The position numbers and the translations under genes are program-made. From NCBI RefSeq assembly GCF_011927785.1, contig NZ_JAATJK010000001.1:5799001-5863000 (forward strand): DNA of 64,000 nt, written 5' to 3'. A model generated the notes under the pieces. That model saw only the letters and a list, made by a program, of their open reading frames with translations. It was not told the DNA's origin and made no database searches. This document shows, in pieces, positions 54,227 through 63,180 of this stretch (position 1 is its first letter; each line of letters begins with the position of its first letter). The stretch comes from Micromonospora profundi. Its GTDB lineage: Bacteria; Actinomycetota; Actinomycetes; Mycobacteriales; Micromonosporaceae.

Positions 54227-54766
54227 ATGACGGACAGCCGAGTCGAGACGCGGACACTTGTGCTGCTCCGGCACGCGAAGGCCGAGGCGGGCGCCGAGGG
54301 CACGGACGACAACGACCGTCCACTCAGCGCACGCGGGGAGGCCGACGCGGCGGCGGCCGGCGCCTGGCTGGCCCGGCACGATCTGCTGCCCGACGTGGTG
54401 ATCTGTTCGACCACCCGGCGTACCCGGCAGACCTGGCACGGGGTCGCGATGGGGATGACCGGTGCGCCGCCGGAGGGCGGGCCGACCGGCCCTCGGCCGA
54501 CAGTCCGTTATGAGCCCGGCGCGTACGACGCCCACCCCGAGGAGCTGTTGGCGCTGGTCCGCACCGCAGATCCGTCGGCCCGAAGCGTGCTGCTGGTCGC
54601 CCACAACCCGGGTGTCTCGTTGTTGTCGGCGTTCCTCGACCCGGACGGGGCGGCCGACGAGGGCCTGCGGACAGCCGAGCTGGTGGTGCACCGCAGCACG
54701 CTCGCCTGGCCGGAGTTGGCGCGCGCCGGAGCACCGATCGTCGAACGGCACACCGCACGCGACTGA
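54227..54766 (+). CDS. SixA-type histidine phosphatase
   Basis: The 179-residue protein is in the histidine phosphatase (phosphoglycerate mutase-like) superfamily, SixA branch. The catalytic RHAKAE begins at Arg15-His16, ICSTTRRTRQTW gives the second Arg, and VAHNPGVSLL supplies the second His. SixA removes phosphate from phosphohistidine of phosphorelay proteins; in actinomycetes the target is unknown. Start ATG 54227 has a -10-like CAAGCT six bases upstream. Confidence 0.9.
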   Translation: MTDSRVETRTLVLLRHAKAEAGAEGTDDNDRPLSARGEADAAAAGAWLARHDLLPDVVICSTTRRTRQTWHGVAMGMTGAPPEGGPTGPRPTVRYEPGAYDAHPEELLALVRTADPSARSVLLVAHNPGVSLLSAFLDPDGAADEGLRTAELVVHRSTLAWPELARAGAPIVERHTARD

Positions 54767-54797
54767 ACCACCCGCCGAATGTCGACGGGTGGTTCAG
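54763..54797. terminator. Bidirectional hairpin terminator
   Basis: CTGAACCACCCG and its exact inverse form a 12-bp stem (loop 11) that begins at the SixA stop codon, before the convergent DUF6458 gene. Confidence 0.78.
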
Positions 54798-54809
54798 GGC
54801 GTACTCGGG

Positions 54810-55079
54810 TCAGGAAGGTGGCGCGGTCGGCGGCGGCGGGTCGGGCGGCGGCGGCATCATCGCCGTCGGATGAGACAGCCGGTTCTCCTCCACGATGAGG
54901 GTCCGGGCCCGCTTGCGCCGGTCCTGCCAGAACCACAGCGTGGTGAGCAGCACGGCAAGCCCGGCCAGGATGAACACCCAGCCGACTGCGCGTAGGTCGA
55001 TCCACCAGACATTGGCTCTGATCGCGAAAGTCATGATCGCGCCGAGCGCGATGAGAAATATGCCGCTTCCTACACCCAT
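54810..55079 (-). CDS. DUF6458 family membrane protein 2
   Basis: An 89-residue paralogue of the gene at 53826: MGVGSGIFLIALGAIMTFAI, a second helix (VGWVFILAGLAVLLTTLWFW), a basic segment and a Pro-rich end (PPPPDPPPPTAPPS). Both copies flank the SixA-type gene, suggesting local duplication. Function unknown. Confidence 0.83.
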   Translation of the reverse strand: MGVGSGIFLIALGAIMTFAIRANVWWIDLRAVGWVFILAGLAVLLTTLWFWQDRRKRARTLIVEENRLSHPTAMMPPPPDPPPPTAPPS

Positions 55080-55242
55080 GTGCGCTGCACTCCCCCGTGC
55101 GGTGGCTCTGGGCGTTCCCTTTCCTGGTCACGCGCCGGTTACCCGCCAGGGGGCCGGCCTACCCGGCGCGGCTCGATCAATCGACGTACCCCGGCGGCCG
55201 GCACGGCCGGTCCGACATTCGCCGCGGCCGTGCGTCCGGGGA

Positions 55243-55284
55243 CGACAACGGCCGGCAGGGCACTTGCCCCGCCGGCCGTTGTCG
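55243..55284 (-). terminator. Hairpin terminator of acyl-CoA dehydrogenase gene
   Basis: Nineteen-base arms (CGACAACGGCCGGCAGGGC and inverse) pair at 18 positions around ACTT, 48 bases after the minus-strand stop. Confidence 0.82.
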
Positions 55285-55331
55285 GTTCCGGGTGGTGCGG
55301 CCCGGAAACCGTCAAGCGTGCCGTGGCACGG

Positions 55332-57188
55332 TCAGAAGGCCTCCTCCGGGAGGTCCATGATGTCGAGGTCGGTGCCCTCGATGATCCGCCGGTCGGCGCC
55401 GATGCGCGGCAGCACCTCGCGGGCGAAGAACCGAGCGGCGGCCACCTTGCCGGTGTAGAACGCCTTGTCGCTGGCGGAGACGTCTCCGGCCAGCGCCTTG
55501 AGCGCGACGTCGGCCTGCTTCTGGAGCAGCCAGCCGACCACCAGGTCGCCGATCGCCAGCAGGAACCGCCGGCTGCTCAGCCCGACCTTGTAGAGCGCGC
55601 GGGTTTCGCCGCCCTGCGCCTCGCCCAGCCAGCCGGTCATGACGCCGAGGATGTTCTGGACCTCGCCGAGCGCCTTGCCGAGCGCCTGCCGCTCCTCCTT
55701 GAGCTGGCCGTTGCCCGCCTCGGAGGAGATGAACTCCTGGATCTCGCTGGCGACCGCCATGAGCGCCTTGCCGTTGTCCCGCACGATCTTGCGGAAGATC
55801 AGGTCGAGGCTCTGGATGGCGGTGGTGCCCTCGTACAGGGTGTCGATCTTGGCGTCCCGGACGTACTGCTCCAGGGGGTAGTCCTGGAGGAAGCCGGAAC
55901 CACCGAAGGTCTGCAGGGCCTCGTGCCCGAGCAGCTCGTACGCCCGCTCCGAGCCGACGCCCTTGACAAGCGGCAGCAGCAGGTCGTTAACCCGCTTGGC
56001 CAGCTTGGTGGCCTTCTCGTCGCCGGCCGCCTCGGCGATGGCGACCTTGTCCTGCCAGGTGGCGGTGTAGAGAACAAGAGCGCGAAGACCCTCGGCGTAC
56101 GACTTCTGCAGCAGCAGCGAGCGCCGGACGTCCGGGTGGTGGGTGATGGTGACCCGGGGAGCGGTCTTGTCGGTCTGCTGGACCAGGTCGGCGCCCTGCA
56201 CCCGGTTCTTCGCGTACTCCAGGGCGTTGAGGTAGCCGGTGGAGAGGGTGGCGATGGCCTTGGTGCCGACGAGCATCCGGGCGTACTCGATGATCATGAA
56301 CATCTGCCGGATGCCGTCGTGCTTGTCGCCAAGCAGCCAGCCCTTGGCCGGTACGCCATGCTCGCCGAAGGTCAGCTCGCAGGTGTTGGAGACCTTCAGG
56401 CCCATCTTGTGCTCGACGTTCGTGGCGTAGACGCCGTTGCGCTCGCCCAACTCGCCGGTGGTCTCGTCGAAGTGGAACTTCGGCACCACGAAGAGCGACA
56501 GACCCTTGGTGCCGGGGCCGCCGTGGCCCTCCACGCCCACCGGGCGGGCGAGCACGTAGTGCACGATGTTGTCGCTCAGGTCGTGCTCACCCGAGGTGAT
56601 GAAGCGCTTGACGCCCTCGATGTGCCACGAGCCGTCGGGCTGCTGGATGGCGCGGGCGCGGCCGGCGCCGACGTCCGAGCCGGCGTCCGGCTCGGTGAGC
56701 ACCATCGTGGAGCCCCACTGCTTGTCGATGAAGAGCTTGGCCCACCGCTTCTGCTGCTCGGTGCCCTCGACCTCCAGGACGTGCGCGAAAGACGGGCCGG
56801 AGGCGTACATCCAGATGGGGGCGTTCGAGCCGAGCACCAGCTCGGCGAGGGCCCACCAGAGGGCGCGCGGCGCGGTGGTGCCGCCCAGGTGCGGCGGCAG
56901 GTCCAGGCGCCAGAACTCGGAGTCCATGAATGCCTGGTAGGACTTCTTGAACGACGCCGGCAGCGGCGCGGTGTGCGTGGCCGGGTCGAACACCGGCGGG
57001 TTGCGGTCGCTGTCCGTGTAGCTGGCGGCCAGGTCCTCGCGGGCGAGCCGGTCGAGCTCCGCGAGGAAGGTGCGGGCGGTGTCGGCGTCGAGCTCCGAGT
57101 ACGGCGCCTGGCCGAACGCCTGGTCCGCCCCGAAGACCTCGAAGAGGTTGAACTCAAGGTCCCGCAGGTTGCTCTTGTAGTGGGTCAT
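55332..57188 (-). CDS. Large acyl-CoA dehydrogenase (FadE5-like)
   Basis: The 618-residue flavoprotein oxidises acyl-CoA to enoyl-CoA in fatty-acid breakdown. It has the family motifs [36 protein letters not shown], the helical C-domain with [39 protein letters not shown] and the extra C-terminal region typical of the ~600-residue FadE5-like class (AcdA/ACAD with DUF-like tail). ATG 57188 gives [19 protein letters not shown] TetR-type palindrome lies 29-42 bases upstream. Confidence 0.95.
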   Translation of the reverse strand: MTHYKSNLRDLEFNLFEVFGADQAFGQAPYSELDADTARTFLAELDRLAREDLAASYTDSDRNPPVFDPATHTAPLPASFKKSYQAFMDSEFWRLDLPPHLGGTTAPRALWWALAELVLGSNAPIWMYASGPSFAHVLEVEGTEQQKRWAKLFIDKQWGSTMVLTEPDAGSDVGAGRARAIQQPDGSWHIEGVKRFITSGEHDLSDNIVHYVLARPVGVEGHGGPGTKGLSLFVVPKFHFDETTGELGERNGVYATNVEHKMGLKVSNTCELTFGEHGVPAKGWLLGDKHDGIRQMFMIIEYARMLVGTKAIATLSTGYLNALEYAKNRVQGADLVQQTDKTAPRVTITHHPDVRRSLLLQKSYAEGLRALVLYTATWQDKVAIAEAAGDEKATKLAKRVNDLLLPLVKGVGSERAYELLGHEALQTFGGSGFLQDYPLEQYVRDAKIDTLYEGTTAIQSLDLIFRKIVRDNGKALMAVASEIQEFISSEAGNGQLKEERQALGKALGEVQNILGVMTGWLGEAQGGETRALYKVGLSSRRFLLAIGDLVVGWLLQKQADVALKALAGDVSASDKAFYTGKVAAARFFAREVLPRIGADRRIIEGTDLDIMDLPEEAF

Positions 57189-57216
57189 GCTCACTGGCCC
57201 CGCTTCCGGACAGGTG

Positions 57217-57230
57217 TTACCGATCAGTAA
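57217..57230. promoter_or_regulatory. TetR-type operator palindrome
   Basis: TTACCGATCAGTAA (TTAC-N6-GTAA with GATC centre) lies 29 bases before the acyl-CoA dehydrogenase ATG, the usual place of a TetR-family fatty-acid repressor site. The repressor gene is not in the window. Confidence 0.55.
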
Positions 57231-57317
57231 CTCACACTGTATTACTCGCGGGTAGGCAGCGACAAGCCGATCTCCGAAGTGACAGCGATTACACACTTTG
57301 CTGTGGCAACGGCCGGC

Positions 57318-58445
57318 TCAGCTCTCGGCGGCGCCGACCTCCCAGCTCGGCACGGCCGACGCCACACCTGTGGGCGTGCCCGCGTACTCCATGAGCACCA
57401 GAGCGATGTCGTCGTCCAGCCGGCCATGCACCCACTCGACGAGGGCCGTCTCCAGCGAGGCGAGCCCGTCCGCGACCGTGCCGTGGCCGAGCAGCCGCCA
57501 CGCCCGGTCGGCGGTGGGGAAGAATTCGCCGTCCCGCCGGGCCTCGCCGAGGCCGTCGGTGAACAGCAACAGCCGGTCACCGGGCTCCAGGCGCTCCACG
57601 CGAGGGCGGACCACAGGCATGAACCCGAGTGGAGGTGCCGGTGCCGGCGGCTCCAGCGGGATCACCGCGCCCCTGCGCAACAACAGCGGCGGCGGGTGGC
57701 CGCAGTTGACGATGGTGAGCGTGCCACCCCGCTCCTCCACCAGAGCGGCGGTCACGAAGTCCTCGTCGCCGACGTTGCGGGCCACCGCCCGGTCCAGGTC
57801 GGCGACGACGGCGCGCAGGTCGGCCCGCTCGTACGCCACGTGCCGGTAGGAGCCGAGGACGATGCTTGCCAGCCGGACCGCGTCGAGCCCCTTGCCGCGT
57901 ACGTCGCCGATGATCATGCGTACGCCGTAGGGCGTGTCGATCGCCTCGTACAGGTCGCCGCCGATCTCGGCCGTGGCGGTGGAGGAGATGTAGCGGCCGG
58001 CCACCGAGAGCGTGCCCACCTGCGGACCGAGCGGACGCAGCACAGCCTGCTGGGCCACCGAGGCGAGCTTGGTCAACTCGCCGATCTGCTCAGCCTGCCG
58101 CTGCCGTACAGACGCCACCGCCACCGCCAGCCCGGTCGCGAGCGCCACCCCGACAACGTTGACCGAGGTGACCAGCAACATCTTCGGATCGACGACGGCG
58201 AAGCCCACCCCGGTCAGCGTCGCCACGGCGCCGACGCCGAGCACCACCCGCCAGGACGCCAGAGCGGCAGCCAGCAGCGGAACCGTCATCAGGATGGCGA
58301 TGTAGTGCGCCCGCCGACCGTCGGACAACTCCACAGCCGAGACGATCACGAGCAGAGTAAGGGCCGCGCCGAGGCCGGCGCGGGATCCGGGGCTCAGCGG
58401 GCGGTGGCCCGACTGGAGGAGTCGTGTGCGTACGAGGGACAGCAT
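57318..58445 (-). CDS. Membrane-anchored PP2C/SpoIIE-type serine phosphatase
   Basis: The 375-residue protein has an N-terminal region with four membrane helices (residues ~20-125, e.g. LGAALTLLVIVSAVEL, LVTSVNVVGVALATGLAVAV) and a SpoIIE/RsbU-type phosphatase domain: QQAVLRPLGPQ, GGDLYEAIDT, IIGDVRGKGLDAV, VNCGHPPPLLL and DRLLLFTDGLGEAR. Such enzymes often reset anti-sigma-factor antagonists. ATG 58445 is chosen; the upstream frame is not conserved. No anti-sigma pair is adjacent, so its target is unknown. Confidence 0.92.
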   Translation of the reverse strand: MLSLVRTRLLQSGHRPLSPGSRAGLGAALTLLVIVSAVELSDGRRAHYIAILMTVPLLAAALASWRVVLGVGAVATLTGVGFAVVDPKMLLVTSVNVVGVALATGLAVAVASVRQRQAEQIGELTKLASVAQQAVLRPLGPQVGTLSVAGRYISSTATAEIGGDLYEAIDTPYGVRMIIGDVRGKGLDAVRLASIVLGSYRHVAYERADLRAVVADLDRAVARNVGDEDFVTAALVEERGGTLTIVNCGHPPPLLLRRGAVIPLEPPAPAPPLGFMPVVRPRVERLEPGDRLLLFTDGLGEARRDGEFFPTADRAWRLLGHGTVADGLASLETALVEWVHGRLDDDIALVLMEYAGTPTGVASAVPSWEVGAAES

Positions 58446-58546
58446 GCCTGATCCACGTGAACCCGTGTATGAACCTGGCCCGTCGTCTGAGGAGGTTCTG
58501 TCCGGCCGGCGCAGGTGTCCGACCGGATCGGCCTCGTCAACTCCAC

Positions 58547-59185
58547 TCAGCCGAGCACCTCGTACCGCACCGTGAACGCGCCGACGTCCAGCGAGGCGAT
58601 GGTGGCGAAGGCCGCGCGGGACAGGTCGAGGCAACGGCCGTCGATGAACGGGCCACGGTCGTTGATCCGCACCACCACCGACTTGCCGCTGCTCGGGTTG
58701 GTCACGCGGACCTTCGTGTTGAACGGCAGCGTCTTGTGCGCCGCCGTCAGCTCGCTCGGGTTGAACGACTCGCCGTTGGCCGTGAGCTGCCCGTCGGAGT
58801 AGAAGGACGCGCCGCACGAACCGCTCTGCAGCACCTTGGCGGCCGGTGTGGTCTTCTTCGCGGTCGCGCTCGGCTTCGGCGTACTCGTGCGGGCCTTGGC
58901 CCGGGAGGCGGCCTGCGGCGAGCGGCTCGCCGACGGACTCGCGGACGCGCTCGGGGAGGCGCTGGCGCTCGCGCTCGGGGAGGCGCTCGGGGAACTGGTG
59001 GCCGGGCTGCTGGGGACGGTGGTCGGCGTGAGGTCGAGAGCCACCTGCTCCGATCCCGTGGAGCCGGAGGTCAGCTGGACGGCACCGAAGGTGCCGCCGA
59101 CGGCGACAGCGACGCCGACCGCCGCGGTGGCCACGATGCCCGCGGGGGAGGAGAACATGCGGGTACGGGAGTGCCTACCAGCCAC
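58547..59185 (-). CDS. RlpA-like DPBB exported protein
   Basis: The 212-residue exported protein has an N-terminal signal or membrane segment ([18 protein letters not shown]), a long Ser/Ala/Pro-rich linker ([18 protein letters not shown]) and a C-terminal double-psi beta-barrel: [51 protein letters not shown]. RlpA proteins cleave denuded peptidoglycan; the RINDRGPF motif and the Asp/His set suggest an active wall enzyme. GTG 59185 follows GAAAGGACCGGG; a TTG 27 bases earlier is possible. Confidence 0.9.
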   Translation of the reverse strand: MAGRHSRTRMFSSPAGIVATAAVGVAVAVGGTFGAVQLTSGSTGSEQVALDLTPTTVPSSPATSSPSASPSASASASPSASASPSASRSPQAASRAKARTSTPKPSATAKKTTPAAKVLQSGSCGASFYSDGQLTANGESFNPSELTAAHKTLPFNTKVRVTNPSSGKSVVVRINDRGPFIDGRCLDLSRAAFATIASLDVGAFTVRYEVLG

Positions 59186-59371
59186 GGCCCGGTCCTTTCG
59201 TCGACTGAACAAACCGGGTCGGACCGTAACGAGAGAAGCACTTCCGAAGTCAACGTGATCATAGTGCTATGCCCGTATTTGCACGGGTACGTGTAGCCGA
59301 TCATCCGAGCCCGCATGGGTCGACCAGCCCAGGTGCCGACCCTACGAACGCGCGTACCGCAGGATGGACCG

Positions 59372-59923
59372 ATGCCCGGTGAGCTGACCGAACGCCTCGT
59401 CGACAGGTTCCGGTGGATCGACCCGGGACCTGGCACCAGCCACCTCGTCAGCGACATCTCCGGTTGGTGGCGTGACCCGACGGTGCTTGCCGAACTCGGT
59501 CCGGCCCTGGTCGCGCCGTACCGGGCCGCCCGGCCGACAGTGGTGCTCGCCCCGGCGGTCACCGGACTGCTTCTCGGCCCGCTGGCCGCCACCGCCCTCG
59601 GGGTCGGGTTCGTGGCCGCACACAAGGCCGACGACGGGCGCCTACCAGCCGGGCCGCTCACCTGGGCGAAGAGTCCGCCGGACTACCGGGGCCGGCAGGT
59701 CGACCTGGCAGTCCGCGACCGGCACCTCGGCCCCGGTGACCGGGTCCTGGTTGTGGACGACTGGGTACGCACCGGCGCGCAACTCCACGCCCTCTACGAC
59801 ATCTGCGCGGCGCGCGGCGCCGAGGTGCTGGGCACGGCCGTGGCCGTCGTCGACTGCCCGCCCGAGGTCGCGGCCGAACTACGGATCACCGGCCTGCTGG
59901 CCGGCACCGACCTGCCGGCTTGA
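59372..59923 (+). CDS. Phosphoribosyltransferase-family protein
   Basis: The 183-residue protein has the type I PRT fold with the PRPP motif VLVVDDWVRTGAQL near residue 127 and a preceding VLAPAVTGLLLGP loop. The flexible hood (AAHKADDGRLPAGPLTWA) resembles adenine PRT-like proteins of actinomycetes. The Thr and Gly in the PRPP motif are kept, so activity is plausible; substrate unknown. ATG 59372 has a CAGGAT -10-like element six bases before. Confidence 0.85.
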   Translation: MPGELTERLVDRFRWIDPGPGTSHLVSDISGWWRDPTVLAELGPALVAPYRAARPTVVLAPAVTGLLLGPLAATALGVGFVAAHKADDGRLPAGPLTWAKSPPDYRGRQVDLAVRDRHLGPGDRVLVVDDWVRTGAQLHALYDICAARGAEVLGTAVAVVDCPPEVAAELRITGLLAGTDLPA

Positions 59924-59956
59924 CCTCAACCGCACTTCATCTTCGACGATCGACCG

Positions 59957-61030
59957 ATGGGCGACGGGATCCTCGACGAAGCGTACGAACGGCTGCACCG
60001 CACCGGCCCCGAATACGAGGGCTGGCTCTCCAACCACGGACCGATGGCCGTCGAGGCGCTGGCCCGGCACGGGTACCCGCAACACGTGCACCGCTGGCTC
60101 GACGACTACCTCACCCGCCTCGACGAGCTGCCCCGAGGGCTGCGTCCCATCGACGACTGGCGGGCGGCGCTCGGCGACCCGAAGCGAGCCGGTGACTGGC
60201 TGGCGTACTTCGACCGGCAACTGCGCGAACACCCGTGGCGGGACGTCCTCGGCACCTGGTGGCCCCGGCTGCTGCCCGGCATCGCCGCCGGCGCCACCCA
60301 CGGCGTGATCCGCGTCGGGCACGCCGTCCGCGCCCTCGACACGAACGACGCGAACCCCCGGCGGCTCACCGAACTCGGCCAGGCCCTCGGCTACTGGGCG
60401 GCCCGCTGGCAGCCCGTCCCCGGCACCGACCGCCTGTTCGACCGGGCCACGCCGGACCGGGCCGGCACCGTCGACGCGCGAGGACCGGACACCGCCGACC
60501 TCGACGTGGCCGCCGCGCTGGCCGGGCTGCCCCGGATCGACGACCAGACCGGGGGCATCCGGGAACGGCTCGGGCAGCTTCCGGGCGTACCCCACTGGGA
60601 GGCGGCAGTCGCGGCACTGCGCCCCGCACGGACCCCGGCCGAGGCGGAGCGGGGCCTCACCGCGCTGGTGCACCGCGCCGGCTTGGACTACCTGCGCTTC
60701 GGGCACGCCGCGCCGGTCATGCTGGTGCACGCGGTCACGGCACCGACCGCGGTACTGCGTACCCTGCCCGCCCTCGACCGGGCGCTCTGGGCGCCGAGCC
60801 TCGCCGCCGCCTGGGCCGCGACGGCGGCAGTGACCTCGGTGTACGCGCCGACCGACGGGATCACGCCGCCGACCTTGACCGCCGCAACCCCGGCGGAGGT
60901 CTTCGCCCGCGCGGCCCGCAACGGCGACGCCCACGTGGTCAAGCTGGCCGATGCGGTGCTGGACGCGTACGCGGCCACCGGCGACGAACGGCTGCTCGCC
61001 GCCGCAGGCTACGCGGGGCAGATGATCTGA
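59957..61030 (+). CDS. Questin-oxidase-like (DUF4243) protein
   Basis: The 357-residue protein has the questin oxidase signature: GWLSNHGPMAVEALARHGYP, WRAALGDPKRAGDWLAYF, LLPGIAAGATHGVIRVGHAV and later DYLRFGHAAPVMLVHAVTAP. In fungi the named enzyme cleaves an anthraquinone in secondary metabolism; bacterial members are uncharacterised, and no biosynthetic cluster is here. ATG 59957 has only a weak ribosome site. It ends 56 bases before the ASCH gene. Confidence 0.88.
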   Translation: MGDGILDEAYERLHRTGPEYEGWLSNHGPMAVEALARHGYPQHVHRWLDDYLTRLDELPRGLRPIDDWRAALGDPKRAGDWLAYFDRQLREHPWRDVLGTWWPRLLPGIAAGATHGVIRVGHAVRALDTNDANPRRLTELGQALGYWAARWQPVPGTDRLFDRATPDRAGTVDARGPDTADLDVAAALAGLPRIDDQTGGIRERLGQLPGVPHWEAAVAALRPARTPAEAERGLTALVHRAGLDYLRFGHAAPVMLVHAVTAPTAVLRTLPALDRALWAPSLAAAWAATAAVTSVYAPTDGITPPTLTAATPAEVFARAARNGDAHVVKLADAVLDAYAATGDERLLAAAGYAGQMI

Positions 61031-61072
61031 CCGTGGCCGGCGAATTTCGACGACGACGGCACGCCGCTCGCC

Positions 61073-61078
61073 TAGCCT
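61073..61078 (+). promoter_or_regulatory. -10 element of leaderless ASCH gene
   Basis: TAGCCT lies seven bases before ATG 61086 with only a short AGG between. Confidence 0.45.
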
Positions 61079-61085
61079 CGGCAGG

Positions 61086-61517
61086 ATGTGGCCTCGGATC
61101 GGCGACCTGCGCGCCCTCGACCTCGGCACCCCCGGCGAACTGCGGGCGACCCTGAACACCCTCGTGCTGGCCGGCGTGAAGACCGCCACGGCCGGCCGGC
61201 TGGCCGAGTACGCCGACGAGGGCGAGGAGTTGGAGCACGTCGGCGAACGGCTGGCCCTGGTCGACGACAACGACATGCTTGTCGGCGTCGTGGAGATCAC
61301 CGGCGTCGAGGTGGTCCGCTTCGCCGACGTACCGTGGGATTTTGCCCGTGCCGAAGGCGAGGGTGACCGCTCGATCGAGGAGTGGCGAGCCGGGCACGCG
61401 ACCTACTGGGCGCGGCTCGGCACCCCCGTGGACGACGACACCCCGATCGTCTGCCTACGCCTGCGACTGGTGTCCGGCGGCGAGGGCGGCGTGGCCAGCG
61501 GCGACCTCAGCACCTGA
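61086..61517 (+). CDS. ASCH domain protein
   Basis: The 143-residue protein starts MWPRIGDLRALDLGTPGELR and shows the ASCH-fold features: VLAGVKTATAGRL, ALVDDNDMLVGVVEIT, VRFADVPWDFARAEGEG and TYWARLGTPVDDDTPIVCLR. The fold binds RNA or nucleotides; a related E. coli protein hydrolyses acetylated cytidine. Function here is not established. It ends seven bases before the convergent LLM gene. Confidence 0.87.
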   Translation: MWPRIGDLRALDLGTPGELRATLNTLVLAGVKTATAGRLAEYADEGEELEHVGERLALVDDNDMLVGVVEITGVEVVRFADVPWDFARAEGEGDRSIEEWRAGHATYWARLGTPVDDDTPIVCLRLRLVSGGEGGVASGDLST

Positions 61518-61524
61518 CGGCGGC

Positions 61525-62403
61525 TCAACCGCGTAGCTGAGGCAGCAGCCGGGTCGCCACGTCCACAAGGACGGCCTCGTCGCCGGCGTACCAGCTGCTC
61601 TCGCGCGGCCAGTGCGTCACCACGTCGGTGAAGCCCAACCCGGCGGCCCGGCCGACCTGGTCGGCGAAGAACTGCGCGCTGCTGAGGGAGAACACGGGGG
61701 CCGCGTCCATCGAGAGATAGCGGTCCAGGGTCGCGGGGTCGCGGCCGGCCTCGTCCAACGTCCGGTCCATCCGCGCGGACAGCGCCGACACGGTGCCCCA
61801 CCAACCCTCCACGTCGTCGGCGTCGGTGCCGGTGGTCACCCAACCCTGACCGAAGCGGGCCACCAGCCGCATCGACCGCGGCCCGTTCGCGGCGACCACG
61901 AACGGCACGCGGGGCTGCTGCATGCAGCCGGGGTTGTTGCGGGCGTCCACCGCCGAGAACCAGTCCCCACGCCAGGTGGTGCCGTCCTCTCGCAGGATCA
62001 GGTCGAGCAGTTCGGTGAACTCGGCGAACCTGTCGACCCGCTGGCGCGGCGGCAGCGTCTCGCCGCCCAGCACCGCCGAGTCGAAACCGATGCCGCCCGC
62101 GCCCAGGCCGAGCAGCAGGCGGCCGCCCGAGATGTCGTCCGCCGTGGTGATCTGCCGTGCGAACGCGGCCGGGTGCCGGAAGTTCGGCGACGCGACGAGC
62201 GTGCCCAGCCGGATCTGGGAGGTCACCGTGGCGGCGGCCGTCAGCGTGGCCATCGAGTCGAACCACGGACCGTCCACCAGATCACGCCAACCCAGGTGGT
62301 CGTACGTCCAGGCGTGGTCGAAGCCCCACTCGTCGGCCTGCCGCCAGCGGCGCTGCGCCTCGGACCAGCGCTGGTCGGGCAGGATCACGATGCCAATTCG
62401 CAT
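61525..62403 (-). CDS. LLM-class F420-dependent oxidoreductase
   Basis: The 292-residue protein is a luciferase-like (TIM-barrel) oxidoreductase of the F420-using branch. It begins MRIGIVILPDQRWSEAQRRW and carries WTYDHLGWRDL, RLGTLVASPNFRHPAAFARQ and DDISGGRLLLGLGAGG, the F420-binding regions. Substrate unknown. ATG 62403 is preceded by TAGGCT seven bases away on the minus strand. A longer frame extends upstream over another gene and is rejected. Confidence 0.92.
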   Translation of the reverse strand: MRIGIVILPDQRWSEAQRRWRQADEWGFDHAWTYDHLGWRDLVDGPWFDSMATLTAAATVTSQIRLGTLVASPNFRHPAAFARQITTADDISGGRLLLGLGAGGIGFDSAVLGGETLPPRQRVDRFAEFTELLDLILREDGTTWRGDWFSAVDARNNPGCMQQPRVPFVVAANGPRSMRLVARFGQGWVTTGTDADDVEGWWGTVSALSARMDRTLDEAGRDPATLDRYLSMDAAPVFSLSSAQFFADQVGRAAGLGFTDVVTHWPRESSWYAGDEAVLVDVATRLLPQLRG

Positions 62404-62410
62404 GATCGCC

Positions 62411-62416
62411 AGCCTA
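62411..62416 (-). promoter_or_regulatory. -10 element of leaderless LLM gene
   Basis: On the minus strand TAGGCT lies seven bases before ATG 62403 with no ribosome site between. Confidence 0.45.
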
Positions 62417-62456
62417 GTTCGCCTCCCCGGTGCCGCGGCGGTCGACGAGCGTCCGG

Positions 62457-62639
62457 TCAGTAGTGATCCTCGATCGGCCGCCGGGCCTCGGCGAACAGGG
62501 CCGGGCCGTCGTACCGGACCGGGGCCGGAGCCGGCGTGGGCGGCTTGACGCTCTCGAACTGCTCGGCGGACAGGGCGAACACGACCCGACCCAGGCCGGA
62601 CCGGTCGATGGCGGTGGCGCACATCGGGCACGGCTGGCA
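62457..62639 (-). pseudogene. C-terminal remnant of a cytidine/tRNA-type deaminase
   Basis: The minus-strand frame contains CQPCPMCATAIDRSGLGRVV, which matches the second zinc motif (PCxxC) and the next strand of the COG0590 deaminase family, then FALSAEQFESVKPP and the C-terminal end EARRPIEDHY. The upstream half, including the catalytic HAE motif, is missing; the start of a membrane-protein gene on the other strand replaces it. The remnant ends in TGA. It looks like a gene broken by deletion or rearrangement, although the surviving part keeps family residues. Confidence 0.7.
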
Positions 62640-62651
62640 ACTTCTGGGCCG

Positions 62652-62657
62652 TACCCT
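62652..62657 (+). promoter_or_regulatory. -10 element of leaderless membrane-protein gene
   Basis: TACCCT lies seven bases before ATG 62665. It falls where the 5' half of the deaminase gene should be, at the truncation point. Confidence 0.4.
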
Positions 62658-62664
62658 CCGGGGC

Positions 62665-63069
62665 ATGTCCGTCGATCCTCTCGCCGCCCGCGCTCCCTTG
62701 GTGCGGCGCGCACGCACATGTGTCGCGGCGGTGATCGTGCTGGCGGCGATCGTGCCGTACCTTCTCGTCCGCGAGCTTGTCGAAACGCGGTTCGGCGCGG
62801 GACCGATGGCCGACCTCACGCCCCTCGTGGTGCCTGCGGTGTTGACTGCCTGGCTCGCCCCGTGCGCCTCCTACCGGCGACGCGACGCCCTGCTCTGGCT
62901 GGTCGGCGTAGGTGGATTGGTCTTCGTCGTGATCGCGTGGCGGGTGGCGTTCGCCCCGTACCGCGACTGGCGGCCCCGCCCGGAGGAGGTGCCCCGGATG
63001 CACTGGCTGAACGATCCTGAGCACGCCGGCCTGTGGTACGCGACGAAGGCTGCGCGCACCTCGGCATAG
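62665..63069 (+). CDS. Hypothetical three-helix membrane protein
   Basis: A 134-residue protein starting MSVDPLAARAPLVRRARTCV with helices VAAVIVLAAIVPYLLVRELV, LVVPAVLTAWLAPCA and LLWLVGVGGLVFVVIAWRVA, then an external or cytosolic tail with Trp and Arg (DWRPRPEEVPRMHWLNDPEH). No family is recognised. ATG 62665 fits a leaderless -10. The start lies 26 bases from the deaminase remnant on the opposite strand. Confidence 0.65.
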   Translation: MSVDPLAARAPLVRRARTCVAAVIVLAAIVPYLLVRELVETRFGAGPMADLTPLVVPAVLTAWLAPCASYRRRDALLWLVGVGGLVFVVIAWRVAFAPYRDWRPRPEEVPRMHWLNDPEHAGLWYATKAARTSA

Positions 63070-63180
63070 GCTCCTGTGGTCCACATCACACCGGCGCATT
63101 GTCGGGTGCTGCTCGTCGACTCCGACCCTTCGCCGAGCAGGTGCCCGCAACGGGTGCCCCGATGAAGGGATCGACGCGAG

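Noticed and set aside
59186..59280. Cyclic di-AMP (ydaO) riboswitch before the RlpA-like gene
   Set aside because: Such riboswitches often precede wall-hydrolase genes in actinomycetes, but the likely 5' UTR is only about 70 bases and the conserved elements were not found.
59957..61030. Secondary-metabolite cluster around the questin-oxidase-like gene
   Set aside because: Neighbours are a phosphoribosyltransferase, an ASCH protein and an oxidoreductase; no polyketide or peptide synthase genes are present.
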